Assembly (NCBI GenBank): GCA_943348955.1
Contig: CALQZE010000044.1
Span: forward strand, 1-5,092
Length of the DNA stretch: 5,092 nt
DNA from: Candidatus Uhrbacteria bacterium RIFOXYB12_FULL_58_10
GTDB taxonomy: Bacteria > Patescibacteriota > Patescibacteriia > UBA9934 > GWF2-40-263
Direction: 5' to 3'
The notes under the pieces were generated by a model. It searched no databases and was not told where the DNA came from. It was given only the letters and a program-made list of their open reading frames with translations. Below are positions 1 through 5,050 of this stretch, one piece after another; positions within the stretch are counted from its first letter, which is position 1, and every line of letters begins with the position of its first letter. Made by a program: the position numbers and the translations under genes.

Positions 1-1068
1 TCAATTGCCGGAATCGTTTCAACACGTCCAGGTTTTCTTGCGGGTGATAACACCGTTGGTTCCTATCCAATCGCTCTTGCAGGTCGTGTTCCAACAAACG
101 TAAACATGGATGGTGGTGCGATCAGTGTTGGTGATCCGTTAACGACATCTTCAAAAGAAGGTTTTGCCATGAAAGCAAAAAAAGCCGGTCCGATTGTCGG
201 ATATGCGCTCGAAGCTTTTGACGGTTCACACGGAAATCAAATTACTGTATTCGTGAACGCAGGATTCTGGGGCGGTGAAACAACGAGTCAAACACCCGGA
301 ACAAACAACCAAGCTTCATTGTTTGCACAAGGTGGAAATGAATCGATGACTGCATTGAACATGAGTGGAAACATCAACATGAGTGGAAATGATCTCTTGA
401 GCATTGGACGTATTGCAGGATTAAGTGATGCTTGGAGTATCGAGTTTGATGGAACCATCAAGACAGCAACATTGCTGAAAACAGTTATTACCGGACACAA
501 TAATCAACAAGTAGAAACAATCGCTGTTACTTCACCGGAAGCGGTGATCACACTTGCGGGAACGGCAAAACTAGAAAACGGAACAGCTGAAATTCGTTTT
601 GCAGAAGTGTCCCTTGATTTTGGAAATGTCGTTTCTGCCATCATGCCGATTCGTGTGATTGCAACACCAAACGGTCCGGTATCATTATATGTTTCTGAAA
701 AAGATCAAAGTCACTTTGTCGTGAAGAGTTTTGGTGCGACGGTAAGTGATATTGAATTCGACTGGATGGTTACGGCGTATCGTAAAGGATACGAACCCGT
801 TGTTACACCTGTCGTTATTCCCGTACAAGTCGTTTCTTCCCCTGTTTCAAACATCGTTTCTGAAACAAACTTAAGCGTGCCGGAAAGTTCTGAGCCTGCT
901 GTTGTGAGTACAGAAATTGTAGCTCCGGTTTCATCTCCACCAATCGTTTCAGAACCGATTACGGCTGTTTCTGTTGCTCCCGCATCTCCGATGAGTTCGG
1001 ATGTAACCATTGTCGACCAAGCAGTGATTGTTCCTGAGAGTTCGAATGCTCAGGCGCCATCACTGTAA
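1..1068 (+). CDS. C-terminal part of a large CPR-type surface/secreted modular protein (5' end outside window)
   Basis: The frame is open from base 1, so this is the last 355 residues of a longer protein; the ATG at 106 is internal because the same domain continues upstream of it. Residues about 1-90 form a compact module with the motifs ALAGRVPTNV, GDPLTTS and GFAMKA.KAGPIVGYALEAFDG. I recognise this as a segment that recurs near the C-terminus of long tail-fibre-like or beta-repeat surface proteins of Patescibacteria. A short repeat, NMSGNINMSGND (residues about 120-131), resembles the strand repeats of these proteins. Residues about 150-265 form a second beta-rich module containing VTSPEAVITLAGTAKLENG and ending in TAYRKGYE. 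Residues about 266-355 are a low-complexity tail of Pro, Val, Ser and Thr with no charged anchor or LPXTG motif. The role is probably structural, at the cell surface or in adhesion; no catalytic residues are visible. Family assignment comes from recognition of sequence style; exact function is unknown. Confidence 0.8.
   Translation, partial: SIAGIVSTRPGFLAGDNTVGSYPIALAGRVPTNVNMDGGAISVGDPLTTSSKEGFAMKAKKAGPIVGYALEAFDGSHGNQITVFVNAGFWGGETTSQTPGTNNQASLFAQGGNESMTALNMSGNINMSGNDLLSIGRIAGLSDAWSIEFDGTIKTATLLKTVITGHNNQQVETIAVTSPEAVITLAGTAKLENGTAEIRFAEVSLDFGNVVSAIMPIRVIATPNGPVSLYVSEKDQSHFVVKSFGATVSDIEFDWMVTAYRKGYEPVVTPVVIPVQVVSSPVSNIVSETNLSVPESSEPAVVSTEIVAPVSSPPIVSEPITAVSVAPASPMSSDVTIVDQAVIVPESSNAQAPSL
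358..389 (+). repeat. Short in-frame direct repeat inside the surface-protein gene
   Basis: The 14-mer AACATGAGTGGAAA occurs at 358-371 and again at 376-389, a period of 18 bases. It encodes NMSGN twice (NMSGNI NMSGND). This is an in-frame protein repeat of the short beta-strand type, not a mobile or regulatory element. Confidence 0.7.
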
Positions 1069-1124
1069 TTCGAATGTTCACCGCGTCATTAAAACGCGCG
1101 TTCTTTCCGGCACAATTTCATAGC

Positions 1125-1157
1125 AAAAAAGACCCGTACCCCACACGAGTCTTTTTT
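1125..1157 (+). terminator. Rho-independent terminator after the surface-protein gene
   Basis: AAAAAAGAC (1125-1133) pairs with GTCTTTTTT (1149-1157). After one C/A mismatch (1134/1148), CGT (1135-1137) pairs with ACG (1145-1147), leaving a 7-base loop. The 3' arm supplies the U-run and the 5' arm an A-run, so it could work in both directions. A weaker hairpin lies just upstream (CGCGT 1082-1086 with ACGCG 1094-1098). The terminator separates the surface gene from the ligase gene. Confidence 0.85.
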
Positions 1158-1195
1158 GATATTTGTACTTCCTCGCAACGACACACAAAAAAAGT

Positions 1196-1201
1196 TATAC
1201 T
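1196..1201 (+). promoter_or_regulatory. -10 element (TATACT) for the ligase-TPR gene, predicting a near-leaderless mRNA
   Basis: TATACT (1196-1201) matches the TATAAT consensus at 5 of 6 positions and ends 9 bases before the ATG at 1211. With the usual spacing, transcription would start about 1208, leaving only a few bases of leader. No convincing -35 hexamer is seen 16-18 bases upstream, and no Shine-Dalgarno precedes the ATG. The same arrangement is seen before the minus-strand gene at 4994, which strengthens the call. Confidence 0.6.
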
Positions 1202-1210
1202 GAATGCAAT

Positions 1211-3583
1211 ATGATCAAACACAAACAATCACTCGGCGAACAATTATTACAAACGGTTCGCGGAATTTTATACGGTTTCGTTTTTCTCTTTCCACTTTTC
1301 TTTCTTCCGTTCACGCTTGACCTCCTTGAGGTCAATAAACAAACGTTGTTGCTTCTCGGAACATGTATCGCAGCACTTCTTTGGTTTGGTTCGATTCTTG
1401 CAAATAAAACAATCACCTTTCGTTTGAGTTGGATTCCGCTTTTACCTGTTTTGTTTGCAATTTCTCTGGCTCTTTCCGCGTGGTTTTCGATTGCTCCGTT
1501 TGCATCTTGGATCGGTTCTTCCGGAACAGAATATACAAGTGTTATGACGGCGGGATCTCTTTGTTTATTGTTTTATCTTTTGACGCAAACAATCACGAAA
1601 GCAAGTCAATTTCGCAAGCTTTTTTTCTTCGCACTGATCGGTTCGACTTGTGCGGGACTTTTCGCGATTTTATCATTGTATAAAGTTCAGGTTTTTCCTT
1701 TCCTGCACATGACGGCGGGCATGATTTTTAATACGGTCGGAACCATGAATACTCTCGCCATTTTTTTGACAGTGATGTGTGTGTTCTCGATGGGGTATTT
1801 TCTGAACGAATCAAATGAAACCAGTAAGTTGAATCGGATCGCATTATCCGTTTTCACAGGACTCCTTAGTCTGGAAACTCTCTTTCTTTTACTCGCACTG
1901 AATTACGGTTGGCTTTGGTTTCTTCTCATTCTCGGTCTCGGAATTGTCTTTGTTCTTTTTGTCTTACGATCGAAAACAGCCGTACCGATGGTGAAATTAT
2001 TTCTTCCTTCCGCGCTGGTTGTACTCGCACTGTTATTCTTGTGCAAAATGCCAAGCCCGATCGCTTTTCAACTTCCTGTAGAAGTTTCTCCGAATTTTGC
2101 ATCGAGTTACGACGTTCTTCAAAAAACATACGCGCAGCATTCGTTTTTATACGGGACAGGATCCGGAACATACGCGTTCGATTTTGCCGCATTTCATGGA
2201 ACCGCCATCAATCAAACCAATTTTTGGAATACACGTTTTGATCGTGCAACTTCTTTCGCGCTCACGCTTGCAACGGAATCGGGAACCATTGGAATCATCG
2301 CCTATCTCTTATTTGTCTTTGGGATTGGTGGTTTTGCGATGTTTCATCTATTCCGAGGGAAAAATGAACAAGAAGCACATTTTATTGCGCAATTGTTTTG
2401 TCCTTGGTTAACCCTTTTCATTGCCTCTCTACTGTTCCCGTTTAACATGACACTCATTATTCTCTTTTTCGTTCTTTCCGGTTTGCTTACTTCAAGTATT
2501 ATCCGAAAAGAGAAGACTGTGACGTTTGCACATTCTTCCTCGCTCGCTTTTGGATCTTCCGCACTTTTTATCCTTTTTGTTCTTGCGCTGTTTCTTGGAA
2601 TTTTTCTGACAACAGAACGTTATGCGGCGGAGATCGCTTATGCAAAAGCGATCCGATCCGATCGCGCGAATGTGGATGTAAAAACGCTCGTAACAGAACT
2701 TGATCGTGCAGCAACATTGAATCAATTCGATGACGGTGCTTATCGTAACTTGGCGGCAGCATTGATTCTGCGAGTTAATGAAGAATTGAAATCTACTTCT
2801 TCAAATAGTCCGTTGAATGATCAATCAAAACAATATATTCAGTCATTGGTCGCAGCTTCTGTAAATGCGGCCGTGCATGCAACAGATTTGTCACCCCATA
2901 ACGTCACAAACTGGTTGGTTCGCGGAGAGGTCTATCGTTCTCTTGCGGCGATTGTTCCGCATGCTGCAGATTTTTCTCGCGAAGCTTATAAAAAAGCAAC
3001 AGAGCTCGAGCCCAATAATCCAAGTCATTGGATGGAATTAGGAAAGACAGATCTTGTTTCCGCGGATACTTCACAAGCACTCACAGCGTCGAAGGATTCA
3101 AAGATCGCGGAGGAAGCAAAACAAGATGTTCAAAAATCACTTACTGCAGCTCAAGAATCTTTTGAAAAAGCGATCGAACTCAAATCAAATTTCTCCCCAG
3201 CACATTTTCAACTCGGTCTTGTCTATGAACGGGAAGGGAAGTTGGATCTTGCGATTGGGAAAATTGAAAGTGTTGCAAAGTTCAATATTTCGGATGTGGG
3301 CGTTGCATTTGAACTCGGAATGCTTTATCTCAAACGAAACGGAACAGAAGATCTTGCTCGTGCGGAAAATGCCTTTAAGCATGTTATTACGTTGACGCCG
3401 TCATATAGTAATGCCCATTGGTATCTTGCATCGATCTATGAAAAGCAAGGGAAACGAGATCTTGCCATTCAAGAAATTGAAACCGTTGCTAAATTGAATC
3501 CGGGAAATCAAATTGTGAAAACCCGCCTCGATAAACTCAAAGCAGGTATTCCACAAACTCTCACACCACCACCAACTCCCTAA
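1211..3583 (+). CDS. O-antigen ligase/Wzy-like polytopic membrane protein with C-terminal TPR repeats
   Basis: A 790-residue protein. The N-terminal two thirds (about residues 18-467) contains roughly 12 hydrophobic membrane segments. A large extracytoplasmic loop at about 279-347 contains YGTGSGTYAFDF and INQTNFWNTRFDRATS, followed by a membrane segment starting LATESGTIGIIAY. This loop pattern is characteristic of the O-antigen ligase/Wzy superfamily (glycan polymerases or ligases acting on lipid-linked sugars) in CPR bacteria. Residues about 470-790 are soluble and contain TPR-like helices: one near 587-611 (EAYKKATELEPNNPSHWMELG) and a cluster at about 645-770, including the two similar units AHFQLGLVYEREGKLDLAI and AHWYLASIYEKQGKRDLAI. 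The protein ends in a Pro-rich TPPPTP. The ATG at 1211 is preferred: an upstream in-frame TTG at 1163 lies next to the terminator, has no Shine-Dalgarno, and falls upstream of the TATACT. Substrate and whether it polymerises or ligates cannot be told from sequence; O-glycosylation of surface proteins is another possibility. Confidence 0.85.
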   Translation: MIKHKQSLGEQLLQTVRGILYGFVFLFPLFFLPFTLDLLEVNKQTLLLLGTCIAALLWFGSILANKTITFRLSWIPLLPVLFAISLALSAWFSIAPFASWIGSSGTEYTSVMTAGSLCLLFYLLTQTITKASQFRKLFFFALIGSTCAGLFAILSLYKVQVFPFLHMTAGMIFNTVGTMNTLAIFLTVMCVFSMGYFLNESNETSKLNRIALSVFTGLLSLETLFLLLALNYGWLWFLLILGLGIVFVLFVLRSKTAVPMVKLFLPSALVVLALLFLCKMPSPIAFQLPVEVSPNFASSYDVLQKTYAQHSFLYGTGSGTYAFDFAAFHGTAINQTNFWNTRFDRATSFALTLATESGTIGIIAYLLFVFGIGGFAMFHLFRGKNEQEAHFIAQLFCPWLTLFIASLLFPFNMTLIILFFVLSGLLTSSIIRKEKTVTFAHSSSLAFGSSALFILFVLALFLGIFLTTERYAAEIAYAKAIRSDRANVDVKTLVTELDRAATLNQFDDGAYRNLAAALILRVNEELKSTSSNSPLNDQSKQYIQSLVAASVNAAVHATDLSPHNVTNWLVRGEVYRSLAAIVPHAADFSREAYKKATELEPNNPSHWMELGKTDLVSADTSQALTASKDSKIAEEAKQDVQKSLTAAQESFEKAIELKSNFSPAHFQLGLVYEREGKLDLAIGKIESVAKFNISDVGVAFELGMLYLKRNGTEDLARAENAFKHVITLTPSYSNAHWYLASIYEKQGKRDLAIQEIETVAKLNPGNQIVKTRLDKLKAGIPQTLTPPPTP

Positions 3584-3589
3584 AAAATA

Positions 3590-3624
3590 AAAACCCGTTC
3601 TTGCTTCAAGAGCGGGTTTTCTTT
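3590..3624. terminator. Strong, probably bidirectional terminator after the ligase-TPR gene
   Basis: AAAACCCGTTCTTG (3590-3603) pairs along its full 14 bases with CAAGAGCGGGTTTT (3607-3620), with one G-U pair and a CTT loop, followed by CTTT. On the + strand it lies 7 bases after the stop codon of the ligase gene. Read on the minus strand the same hairpin is followed by a long T-rich run (complement of 3582-3593), so it would also stop transcription arriving from the DUF475 gene at 4062-4994. Confidence 0.9.
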
Positions 3625-3629
3625 ATGAT
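3601..3629 (+). promoter_or_regulatory. Possible promoter for the structured RNA/small-ORF unit
   Basis: TTGCTT (3601-3606, 3 of 6 to the -35 consensus) and TATGAT (3624-3629, 5 of 6 to the -10 consensus) are separated by exactly 17 bases. The predicted start is about 3636. The -35 lies inside the preceding terminator hairpin, which is compact but not impossible. The case rests on spacing and on the need for a promoter between two terminators; other starts within 3630-3790 cannot be excluded. Confidence 0.35.
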
Positions 3630-3676
3630 TGGATGCGTGGAGAGAACATGTGTTTTGGGAATTGGCCGCAAACGCG

Positions 3677-3776
3677 CATACGATCTGTTCGGTATGAGTT
3701 TATGCTGACCCTTCTGCGATGATCTGCTCAGGGTCTGGTCAGAGAAAGCATAAAACGTACACTTGCTTGCGGGTGT
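3677..3776 (+). other. Three consecutive hairpins in the 5' part of the structured locus
   Basis: Hairpin A (3677-3696): CATACGA pairs with TCGGTATG with one bulged G and a 5-base loop. Hairpin B (3698-3756): GTTTATG pairs with CATAAAAC (one bulged A), then after a small internal bulge CTGACC (3705-3710) pairs with GGTCAG (3737-3742); GACCC/GGGTC is an alternative inner pairing. Hairpin C (3759-3776): ACACTTG pairs with CGGGTGT (two G-U pairs) closed by CTTG, a known stable tetraloop in a G(CUUG)C context. The two G-U pairs in C favour the + strand as the transcribed one. Confidence 0.55.
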
Positions 3777-3786
3777 TTAGTCGAAT

Positions 3787-3791
3787 AGGAG
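3787..3791 (+). promoter_or_regulatory. Shine-Dalgarno AGGAG before the 60-codon ORF
   Basis: AGGAG ends 7 bases before the ATG at 3799, ideal spacing. It is the only well-placed Shine-Dalgarno in the window; the two large genes with visible starts have none. It supports, but does not prove, translation of the small ORF. Confidence 0.45.
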
Positions 3792-3798
3792 TTGCGCC

Positions 3799-3981
3799 AT
3801 GCGAACAATGAACAAGATTCATGGATGTTTAGAATGTGGAATTGGCGGTTGTCGCGCACCGGAATCATCCGTCCCCGTAAAACTTCCAGGCCGAGACACT
3901 CCGCCTCCGCGGAAACCGTCTGCCGAGAAGAAACGTGAACGATGTCCGAAACCCGCGGCTTATCCCTCGCTGTTCTACTGA
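3799..3981 (+). CDS. Possible small Cys- and Pro-rich protein, 60 aa, unknown function
   Basis: A 60-residue ORF with an AGGAG 7 bases upstream. I do not recognise the protein. The N-terminal third contains H9, C10, C13 and C18 (HGCLECGIGGC), plus C49, which could bind a metal. The rest is basic and proline-rich (PPPRKPSAEKKRERCPKP) and ends in aromatic residues (YPSLFY). There is no membrane segment or signal peptide. It lies wholly inside the GC-rich structured locus and stops 56 bases before the terminator hairpin. Against coding: the length is modest for GC-rich DNA, several RNA helices overlap it, and the neighbouring genes do not use a Shine-Dalgarno. A second ATG at 3808 is possible. 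If translated, it would be a free-standing one-gene unit. Confidence 0.4.
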   Translation: MRTMNKIHGCLECGIGGCRAPESSVPVKLPGRDTPPPRKPSAEKKRERCPKPAAYPSLFY

Positions 3982-3990
3982 CATCTCCAT

Positions 3991-4033
3991 GATTGTGCAA
4001 ACCCGCGACCCCCCCCCTCGGGAACGCGCAATC
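3991..4033 (+). other. Stem-loop presenting a nine-C loop just before the terminator
   Basis: GATTGTGC (3991-3998) pairs with GCGCAATC (4026-4033) over 8 bp with one U-G pair. After a symmetric 3 by 3 internal loop, CCCG (4002-4005) pairs with CGGG (4019-4022). The 13-base loop contains nine consecutive C (4009-4017). Only 4 bases separate it from the terminator hairpin. Exposed C-rich loops are used by several known bacterial small RNAs to pair with G-rich ribosome-binding regions; that role here is inference. Confidence 0.5.
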
Positions 4034-4037
4034 CCTG

Positions 4038-4063
4038 CGACTCGCTTCACGAGTCGTTTTTTT
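4038..4063 (+). terminator. Rho-independent terminator of the structured RNA/small-ORF unit
   Basis: CGACTCG (4038-4044) pairs perfectly with CGAGTCG (4050-4056) around a CTTCA loop, followed by seven T (4057-4063). The T-run is only on the + strand side, so it ends a + strand transcript. The last T bases overlap the stop codon of the convergent DUF475 gene (4062-4064). Confidence 0.88.
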
Positions 4064-4994
4064 ATTCCACGATTTCCTTCATAAGTTTTGCGGCTTCTTT
4101 CGATTTAAAAAAGAAATATCCAACGGTTACAAAGGTGAGAACAGGGGAGACCCATTGCGGAACGTGAATTCCATAACTGTCGGCAAGCATAACCATTCCA
4201 AGAAAAAGAACAGAATACATGGCGCCGTTCTTTAAGAACACATATTTTTTTATGCGATCAATATTTCCCATGGTAAGTGCACGCACAACATACGCACCGA
4301 GTCCGTTTCCAAGCAAAATGAGCGGGACAGAAAGGGTGAAGGCAAACGCTCCGAGTACACCGTCGATCGAGAATGTTGCATCGATGATTTCGAGGAACAA
4401 AATCTTACTTAGGTCTGACATGCCCGTGTTGTGAAGAAGCTCTTTTTCTCCTTTTTCTGCATTTTGTTTAAATCCGTGTGTGATGAAAAAAGCGGATGAT
4501 CCAATGACGGCACCAAATGCCATAAGGGGATTTATTTTCATCATGGTCCAAACTAAGACAGCGAGTAAGACGGAAACAGTGGAGTAAAACCAGAGTCCGT
4601 TTTGTAAAAAGAATTTTTCATGCGGGAGTCCGAATCGTTTGTCTTCCAAAAAAAGCCAGTGCAAGAATAAAAAGATCAGAAATGTTCCACCACCCGCGAG
4701 TAAAATCGGTGCAGATCGTTCAACGGCTTCCATGACACTTGCATCTCCGCTGAATGTTGCTGTGAATGCTTGAATCGGACCGAGTCCCGGAGTTGCAAAC
4801 CAGACGATGATCCATGGCAAAAGTCCTCGTACAAGAATAACCGCAAAGAAAAGTCCCCATGTGAGAAACCACTTTTTTGCTTTTGCGCTCATGGTGGAAA
4901 CAACCTCCGCATTGATAATGGCGTTATCGATACTTGAAATTGTTTCAAATAAACAAAGCCCCAGGACCGTCAGTAAGAGAGAAAGAATATACAT
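4062..4994 (-). CDS. DUF475 / TerC-like integral membrane protein, probable metal-related transporter
   Basis: A 310-residue protein, near the usual DUF475 length, with about eight or nine hydrophobic segments. The two signature regions of the TerC-like superfamily are both present. FETISSIDNAIINAE (residues 16-30, with E17, D23, N24) is in the first membrane segment, and FLEIIDATFSIDGVLGAFAF (200-219, with E202, D205, D211) is in the second half. A polar cytosolic stretch (HGFKQNAEKGEKELLHN, 173-189) precedes the second motif, and LLGNGLGAYVVRALTMGNID (227-246) follows it. The paired acidic membrane motifs suggest an inverted-repeat transporter. Characterised TerC relatives such as Alx and YkoY affect manganese homeostasis, and others accompany tellurite resistance genes; DUF475 itself lacks a firm substrate here. 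No ter-cluster neighbours are visible. The start is the first ATG, 8 bases after a TATACT, with no Shine-Dalgarno. The gene converges on the RNA locus. Confidence 0.88.
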   Translation of the reverse strand: MYILSLLLTVLGLCLFETISSIDNAIINAEVVSTMSAKAKKWFLTWGLFFAVILVRGLLPWIIVWFATPGLGPIQAFTATFSGDASVMEAVERSAPILLAGGGTFLIFLFLHWLFLEDKRFGLPHEKFFLQNGLWFYSTVSVLLAVLVWTMMKINPLMAFGAVIGSSAFFITHGFKQNAEKGEKELLHNTGMSDLSKILFLEIIDATFSIDGVLGAFAFTLSVPLILLGNGLGAYVVRALTMGNIDRIKKYVFLKNGAMYSVLFLGMVMLADSYGIHVPQWVSPVLTFVTVGYFFFKSKEAAKLMKEIVE

Positions 4995-5041
4995 ACGGGA
5001 ACAGTATAAAGGATTTCTGTGTGGGAGGAAAACTGTCCCGT
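4995..5041. repeat. Imperfect inverted repeat in the divergent promoter region
   Basis: ACGGGAACAGT (4995-5005) and ACTGTCCCGT (5032-5041) are inverted copies matching at all 10 positions apart from one extra A in the left arm, separated by 26 bases. The left arm fills the space between the minus-strand -10 and the start codon of the DUF475 gene; the right arm ends 2 bases before the + strand TATACT at 5044. This placement suits an operator for both directions, but chance is possible. Confidence 0.4.
5003..5008 (-). promoter_or_regulatory. -10 element (TATACT) for the DUF475 gene, predicting a leaderless mRNA
   Basis: Read on the minus strand, TATACT (complement of 5003-5008) ends 8 bases before the ATG at 4994, so transcription would begin at or within a base or two of the start codon. 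No convincing -35 is visible (the hexamer 17 bases upstream is T/C-rich) and there is no Shine-Dalgarno. Confidence 0.6.
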
Positions 5042-5043
5042 GT

Positions 5044-5049
5044 TATACT
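5044..5049 (+). promoter_or_regulatory. Possible divergent -10 element (TATACT) reading out of the window
   Basis: TATACT at 5044-5049, preceded by TGT, points toward the right edge and is identical to the -10 hexamers of the two other genes. The predicted start is about 5056. A TTGAAA at 5054-5059 with TATGTT 17 bases further on (5077-5082) is a competing promoter reading. Confidence 0.4.
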
Positions 5050-5050
5050 T

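Larger units (their letters stand above)
3658..3858 (+). repeat. Diverged direct repeat, GGAATTGGC-N6-CGCGCA, two copies 180 bases apart
   Basis: GGAATTGGC, six variable bases, then CGCGCA occurs at 3658-3678 and at 3838-3858, an offset of exactly 180. Fifteen defined bases are identical, and a G in the variable block also matches. Both copies are preceded by GGATG (3631-3635 and 3823-3827) at different distances. The spacing keeps both copies in the same reading frame. It could be two similar RNA elements or the remnant of a local duplication. Confidence 0.5.
3631..4063 (+). ncRNA. Putative structured non-coding RNA of about 400 nt, family not recognised
   Basis: This stretch sits between two + strand terminators, has a possible promoter of its own, is markedly richer in G+C than the flanking genes, and contains back-to-back helices. 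These are 3677-3696, 3698-3756, 3759-3776 (7 bp closed by a CUUG tetraloop), 3888-3906 (AGGC.GAG-ACA-CUC.GCCU, one C/C mismatch), 3991-4033 (8 bp plus 4 bp), and the terminator at 4038-4056. A longer-range helix pairs GATGTC (3941-3946) with GACATC (3980-3985). I looked for RNase P, tmRNA, SRP and 6S signatures on both strands and found none. GC-rich DNA readily forms chance helices, so structure alone is not proof; the terminator at the end and the absence of a long gene are the stronger points. The 60-codon ORF at 3799-3981 lies inside, so an mRNA with a structured leader is the main alternative. Confidence 0.5.

Noticed and set aside
711..1010. 99-codon minus-strand ORF rich in Thr/Gly/Glu
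   Set aside because: It is the mirror of the Val/Ser/Pro-rich tail of the surface-protein gene, whose + frame is open from base 1 and carries recognisable modules.
1163..1210. In-frame TTG start adding 16 residues to the ligase-TPR protein
   Set aside because: It lies directly after the terminator U-run, has no Shine-Dalgarno, and is upstream of the TATACT; the ATG at 1211 begins a normal short cytoplasmic N-terminus before the first membrane segment.
3625..3708. 27-codon ORF beginning ATGATTGG
   Set aside because: Its ATG lies inside the proposed -10 element, it has no Shine-Dalgarno, and it is too short to support by itself; kept only as a note to the direct-repeat finding.
3979..3981. 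UGA read as glycine, as in Gracilibacteria/SR1, extending the small ORF
   Set aside because: All three larger genes end in TAA and contain no in-frame TGA, and the extension would run through the terminator into the U-run with low-complexity Pro codons.
3728..4000. 90-codon minus-strand ORF across the structured locus
   Set aside because: No Shine-Dalgarno or TATACT-type promoter seen for it, the local terminator faces the + strand, the translation has no recognisable domain, and GC-rich DNA often yields such shadow frames.
3631..4063. RNase P RNA, tmRNA, SRP RNA or 6S RNA
   Set aside because: I looked on both strands for the RNase P GAGGAAAGTCC core and ACAGAA, the tmRNA GGATTCGAC start and T-loop 3' end, and the SRP GGTCAGGTCCGGAAGG core; none is present. 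CGGCTTAT (3955-3963 area) is only a partial likeness to an RNase P segment.
4995..5043. yybP-ykoY (manganese) riboswitch upstream of the TerC-like gene
   Set aside because: The -10 element is only 8 bases from the ATG, leaving no room for a leader, and no riboswitch-like fold lies there.
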